9,889 nucleotides of DNA, from assembly GCA_964608845.1 (NCBI GenBank), contig CAZSPP010000002.1, positions 1 to 9,889 on the forward strand, read 5' to 3'. Each line of letters starts with the position of its first letter. Positions within the stretch are counted from its first letter, which is position 1. The notes beneath the pieces were generated by a model. It was not told the origin of the DNA, made no database searches, and worked only from the letters and a program-made list of their open reading frames with translations. The stretch is from JAHLMP01 sp964608845 (GTDB taxonomy: Archaea; Aenigmatarchaeota; Aenigmatarchaeia; GW2011-AR5; JAHLMP01). Both the position numbers and the translations under genes were made by a program. Below are positions 7,094 through 9,889 of the stretch, piece after piece.

Positions 7094-7695
7094 TCTATTT
7101 CTCCTTTTTTCTTTATTATAAAGAAGAATGCAAGAATTATTAAAATACCTATTAAAGGAATAATCAAAATCCATATATTTAATCCTTTCGGCTTTTCTTC
7201 ACAATATTCTTGACATGTATTATCTTCGCAACATATTAATCCTTCACAACACTCGAGATTACTACAATCTTCTCCAACTTCTGCACATGGTTCATAAATA
7301 ATTGTGGTTGTTATTTTTGGAATTGTGGTTGGTTGCGGTTCAAGGGGCATTGAATATTCTACAATAGAAATTGTTTTTTCCATTGAGTTTCCTTCGAAGC
7401 AACTAGCTCTAACCTTTATTTCTCCTCTTCTTATATTACAGGCATCTAAGAATATGACAGAAATTCCTGAAGATATTGTAGGCATGCACAAAGCATTATA
7501 TATGCTATCCTTATACACTAGAAGTTCTCCGTTTGTGCATGTACCAGAGATTTGACACACACAAGGTTTTCCTATTTCACATTCCCAAGAATTTTTTCCA
7601 GATGTGCAGTTTACTATTTCAATATTTTCTCCAAAAACTATTGGAATTAAAAGTATTGAAATCAAGATCAATTTTAAAATTTTTTTATTTTCCAT
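7090..7695 (-). CDS. Type I membrane protein with Ig-like Cys module and Cys-knot-like module
   Basis: 201 residues from ATG 7695. Layout: signal peptide (1-22); extracellular Cys module (about 25-113) with C30, C39, C45-x-C47, C53, NGELLVYKD and C99; Thr/Pro linker PQPTTIPKITTT (120-131); a compact eight-Cys module (137-165) with pattern C-x6-C-x4-CC-x4-CC-x4-C-x3-C; one membrane helix (174-194); and a KKKGEIE tail, which places the N-terminal part outside. The first module is homologous to three modules of the large surface protein encoded just upstream (compare FLIYKD with LLVYKD). The second resembles inhibitor-cystine-knot or dickkopf-like folds in Cys spacing only. An ATG at 7710 overlaps the previous gene, but GTGA at 7701-7704 lies five bases before ATG 7695, and starting there gives a cleaner signal peptide. 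It may hold the upstream secreted protein to the membrane (inference). Confidence 0.78.
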   Translation of the reverse strand: MENKKILKLILISILLIPIVFGENIEIVNCTSGKNSWECEIGKPCVCQISGTCTNGELLVYKDSIYNALCMPTISSGISVIFLDACNIRRGEIKVRASCFEGNSMEKTISIVEYSMPLEPQPTTIPKITTTIIYEPCAEVGEDCSNLECCEGLICCEDNTCQEYCEEKPKGLNIWILIIPLIGILIILAFFFIIKKKGEIE

Positions 7696-7700
7696 ACTTC

Positions 7701-7704
7701 TCAC
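7701..7704 (-). promoter_or_regulatory. GTGA ribosome-binding core of the knot-domain gene
   Basis: The minus strand reads TAGTGAGAAGTATG. GTGA is five bases before ATG 7695 and decides for it over ATG 7710, which overlaps the upstream stop. Confidence 0.5.
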
Positions 7705-9889
7705 TAACATGTGAATGAAGGTGATGAATATTTAGCTAATTGGTTTTCAAGATCTCCTAACTTGTAAGCTATTCCAATAACTTTTAATTTCGTACCTGTT
7801 CTACAATCTCTAATATTTGAAAGGGTTGCATCTCTTTTTCCAGATGATTTAGGTGGTATTTCTAAGTTTGCTGTATAATATATTCTTCCTTCAGGTTCAT
7901 CGCCAACTAATCTAATAAATAAAATGGCTGGATAGCTCATTCCATTCTCTACATCAACTTCACATCTTGTTTTGCTGCAAACAACGCTATTTATTTTGAA
8001 TTTTTCTTCTGACTTTATTACATTTACAATATATGCAGCAATTTCTCCTTCATCATTAAAATCTAAATCATTGTTTTTATCTATGCATGCATAATAAGTG
8101 TAATTTCCTGGATTTTCTGGTACTGAAAATTGACAATTACCATTTCCTTTTGTTGTACATGCAATATCTCCATCACAAGAATCTTTCTTTATATATACTG
8201 TAGCATTATCACAATAAGATAAGTTTGAAACATAGGCTCTTGTTAATGAAGATGTTGCTATAATGCTTGGAGATATGTTTAATGAAATAAAACCAGAACA
8301 TGATTGAGAAATTGGTAATATCTTTTCTTTTATTAATCTAAATGGTTGATAACATTCTACTGTTATCAATAATTCTCCTATATCTGATGGTGAAAATATT
8401 ACCGGATAAGGAGATATTCCAATTGGTCTAAATATTTCTTCTTGTAGTGGCTTTCCTTTATAATTTAAAATGGATAATAAACCATAGCTACAATTTAAAA
8501 TTTCACATCTGCATGTATCTTTTACTTTACATTCTGTACAATTTATAATGATCCCTTTTTCTACAGTTATGTTAATTTTATAACTCATTTGTGGCTCAGA
8601 GCATATACCTGCCACTGAAATTATTCCTTCATCTAAAGGAGTAAATGTTATTGAAGTTGGTGGGATAGAATGAATTATTGGTGAATCTAAAGGATTGTCT
8701 TTTTCATTTGATAAAAACCACATCCCTTTTTGACAATTAAAAATAGAGCAAGTATTATTTTCTTTAGCTATCATATTTTCTTTTTCGCAAGTTATAGAGA
8801 TTTGTGGAATTGTTGTTGATGTTGTGGATGTGGTAGAGGTTGTGGTTGTTATTTCTTCTACATATATTGATTTACAAATTGATGTTCCACCATTATCACA
8901 GTTAATTTTTCCATAATATATTCCTTTTTGAGAAGGCTGCCAATTAATGATTGGACTAGAAAATATTACACTAAATGTTAAATTGCCTGAACATAGTTGA
9001 TCCTTATATATCAAAAATATTCCTGAAGGACAATTTGTAGTACATTCACAGTCTTCTACTTTACAATCATCGCAAGAAAATTGAATTTGTTGTGTTGGAA
9101 CTGTTGTGGTTGGTCCTGGAATTGTTGAAGTTGTGGGAATAGTGATTGTTGTTGGTATGGTTGTAGTTCCACACCATGGCATGTTTGGACATGTTGTGCA
9201 AATATCTGGACAACAACCTTCACTTCCAGTATACTGCCTGCATTGTAAATCGCATTGACACGGAGCTCCTGGCTCATATACACCACATCTTCCTCTACAA
9301 GATCCTTGAATTGGAATTGTTGTAGTGGGTATTGTGGTCCAGATACAATCTTGTGGACAATTCCATGAATTTTCTCCTGGTTCACAAATACCATTACCAC
9401 ACTGAGATGTTGGAATTGTTGTGGTTGAGGATGTAGTGGTTGTTGATGTTGTGGTTGTTGTTAGTGCACAAGAACCAGTACAGTTGCTAAAAGGATAAAG
9501 AACTGATTTGTTCCATTGTCCTGTTTGAGGATTGCATCTATAATATCCTAGAATTCCAGTGGTGTTACATGTTTCGTTTACTAAACAGCAAGTACTGAAA
9601 CATCTAGTCTGATAATCACTATATATGCAACCAACTAATCCTGGTGGAATTGTATCGCAATTTTGTGTACAGGTATTAGTGGAATATAGAATAGTTTTGT
9701 CCCATTTTCCTGTTTGTGGGTCACATTTATAATATCCCCAAGTTCCGCTAATAGGACAAAATTTACGTACTTGACAACAGGTCTCATAACATTTTGATCC
9801 ACCACTATAATTACAGCCAACTAACTGTGGAATTGTTGTAGTTGTGGTTTCGCCTACACATCTACCATCTTCACATCTAACTTTGCATT
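7704..9889 (-). CDS. Large modular disulfide-rich surface protein, 5' end beyond the window
   Basis: Open from the right edge to TAG 7704: at least 727 residues, about 60 of them Cys. ATG 9182 is internal, because the same frame continues without a stop to the edge. Visible order (residue 1 = TGC at 9885-9887): Cys fragment (1-13); two eight-Cys repeats (21-78, 82-140); Thr linker; CGNGIC...CPQDC motif (163-181); somatomedin-B-like module (196-233); Thr/Pro linker; three Ig-like Cys modules (9086-8853, 8801-8556, 8552-8307); an Ig-like domain with the acidic loop DKNNDLDFNDEGE; and a C-terminal domain ending SSPSFTC. There is no C-terminal membrane helix or sorting signal. More than a dozen N-x-S/T sequons suggest heavy N-glycosylation. 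Secretion is inferred from the Cys and Thr composition, since the signal peptide is outside the window. A role in adhesion or host contact is plausible but unproven. Confidence 0.85.
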   Translation of the reverse strand, partial: CKVRCEDGRCVGETTTTTIPQLVGCNYSGGSKCYETCCQVRKFCPISGTWGYYKCDPQTGKWDKTILYSTNTCTQNCDTIPPGLVGCIYSDYQTRCFSTCCLVNETCNTTGILGYYRCNPQTGQWNKSVLYPFSNCTGSCALTTTTTSTTTTSSTTTIPTSQCGNGICEPGENSWNCPQDCIWTTIPTTTIPIQGSCRGRCGVYEPGAPCQCDLQCRQYTGSEGCCPDICTTCPNMPWCGTTTIPTTITIPTTSTIPGPTTTVPTQQIQFSCDDCKVEDCECTTNCPSGIFLIYKDQLCSGNLTFSVIFSSPIINWQPSQKGIYYGKINCDNGGTSICKSIYVEEITTTTSTTSTTSTTIPQISITCEKENMIAKENNTCSIFNCQKGMWFLSNEKDNPLDSPIIHSIPPTSITFTPLDEGIISVAGICSEPQMSYKINITVEKGIIINCTECKVKDTCRCEILNCSYGLLSILNYKGKPLQEEIFRPIGISPYPVIFSPSDIGELLITVECYQPFRLIKEKILPISQSCSGFISLNISPSIIATSSLTRAYVSNLSYCDNATVYIKKDSCDGDIACTTKGNGNCQFSVPENPGNYTYYACIDKNNDLDFNDEGEIAAYIVNVIKSEEKFKINSVVCSKTRCEVDVENGMSYPAILFIRLVGDEPEGRIYYTANLEIPPKSSGKRDATLSNIRDCRTGTKLKVIGIAYKLGDLENQLAKYSSPSFTC
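8307..9086 (-). repeat. Three Ig-like Cys modules in series
   Basis: Copies at 8853-9086, 8556-8801 and 8307-8552. The shared pattern is C-[KE]-[VI]-x3-C-x-C-x3/4-C-x2-G-x-L, then a proline-rich turn, F-[ST]-P-x2-[DE]-x-G, and a late Cys. The middle copy lacks the first Cys of the C-x-C pair. The first two are separated by a Thr/Ser linker, the last two are joined directly. Confidence 0.65.
9189..9302 (-). other. Somatomedin-B-like module
   Basis: Encodes SCRGRCGVYEPGAPCQCD followed by LQC, a short loop, CCPD and a final C. The spacing C-x3-C-x8-C-x-C-x3-C-x8-CC-x6-C reproduces the eight-Cys somatomedin-B pattern of vitronectin (SCKGRC...CQCD..C.....CC.D...C), apart from small loop-length changes and one extra Cys at residue 230. 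Confidence 0.7.
9345..9401 (-). other. CGNGIC-type four-Cys motif
   Basis: CGNGICEPGENSWNCPQDC: C-x4-C-x8-C-x3-C with the GNG, E-x-GE and P-x-DC features common in Cys-rich bacterial and archaeal extracellular proteins. It is flanked by Thr linkers on both sides. Confidence 0.7.
9468..9644 (-). repeat. Eight-Cys tandem module, copy 2
   Basis: Encodes LVGC-IYS...C..TCC.....C...G..GYYRC, then NPQTGQW and a CTGSC end. It follows copy 1 almost directly, separated by a short TIP linker. Confidence 0.85.
9654..9827 (-). repeat. Eight-Cys tandem module, copy 1
   Basis: Encodes LVGC-NYS...C..TCC.....C...G..GYYKC, then DPQTGKW and a CTQNC end. It matches copy 2 with a period of 62 residues, all eight cysteines kept. 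Confidence 0.85.

Larger units (their letters stand above)
8802..9848 (-). repeat. Thr/Pro linkers separating the modules
   Basis: Five linkers at 9825-9848, 9405-9467, 9312-9338, 9087-9167 and 8802-8849, built from TTT, STT and IPTT units. A sixth lies in the next gene at about 7303-7338. On the plus strand they read as repeats of GGAATTGTTGTGGTTG. They are probably extended, O-glycosylated spacers (inference). Confidence 0.75.

Noticed and set aside
7304..7718. Two plus-strand open frames
   Set aside because: Both are antisense to the knot-domain protein and show no domain, start signal or sensible composition.
7704..9182. A complete 492-residue gene starting at ATG 9182
   Set aside because: The frame continues without a stop to the right edge and encodes coherent Cys modules upstream, including the somatomedin-B-like module, which ends just before that ATG.
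9056..9400. Separate minus-strand gene
   Set aside because: It lies in another frame of the large surface protein. Its Gln/Val-rich translation comes from reading the Thr linkers out of frame.
9635..9820. Separate minus-strand gene
   Set aside because: It is an out-of-frame reading of the first eight-Cys repeat.
8802..9848. CRISPR array or intergenic tandem repeat
   Set aside because: The repeats are irregular, differ in length and stay in frame as Thr/Pro linkers within one protein.

Overview
The window looks like an AT-rich archaeal genome, most likely from the DPANN group. The lineage is an inference, since there is no rRNA or other marker here. The signs are Thr-rich 'TTTIPTT' linkers between disulfide-rich extracellular modules, a pilin-type (class III) leader, a dolichyl-phosphate-sugar-synthase-like glycosyltransferase, TATA-like boxes 20-30 bases before some starts, and a GTGA ribosome-binding core (complementary to UCAC in the archaeal 16S 3' end) 4-7 bases before most other starts. 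All nine genes lie on the minus strand, so transcription runs from high to low coordinates. Both ends of the window cut a gene.

Region 1 (9889 to about 6553) holds cell-surface genes. A very large secreted protein, cut by the right edge (at least 727 residues, about 60 Cys), is a string of small disulfide modules: a Cys fragment, two tandem 62-residue eight-Cys repeats, a CGNGIC...CPQDC motif, a somatomedin-B-like module, three Ig-like Cys modules, an Ig-like domain with an acidic loop, and a C-terminal domain ending on Cys. Next comes a type I membrane protein that carries one more copy of the same Ig-like Cys module plus a compact eight-Cys knot-like module. A small protein with a pilin-like N-terminus follows. 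The tight spacing suggests one operon.

Region 2 (6513 to 4988) holds two paralogous multi-spanning membrane proteins of the GPDPase_memb/YciC-like type. Each is preceded by a TATA-like box.

Region 3 (4977 to 1) is a glycan-assembly operon: a soluble polyprenyl-phosphate-sugar synthase-like GT2 enzyme, a radical SAM/SPASM enzyme, two tandemly duplicated GT-C (GT39/ArnT-like) membrane glycosyltransferases, and the start of an O-carbamoyltransferase (NodU/TobZ/CmcH family), cut by the left edge. The genes are separated by a few bases or overlap by four.

Working model (inference): the GT2 enzyme loads a sugar onto a lipid phosphate, the GT-C pair transfers it on the outer face of the membrane, and the radical SAM enzyme and carbamoyltransferase modify the sugar or its precursor. 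The neighbouring surface proteins, rich in N-x-S/T sequons, are plausible acceptors. No tRNA, rRNA, CRISPR, insertion sequence or clear terminator was seen, and no gap between genes is longer than about 60 bases.
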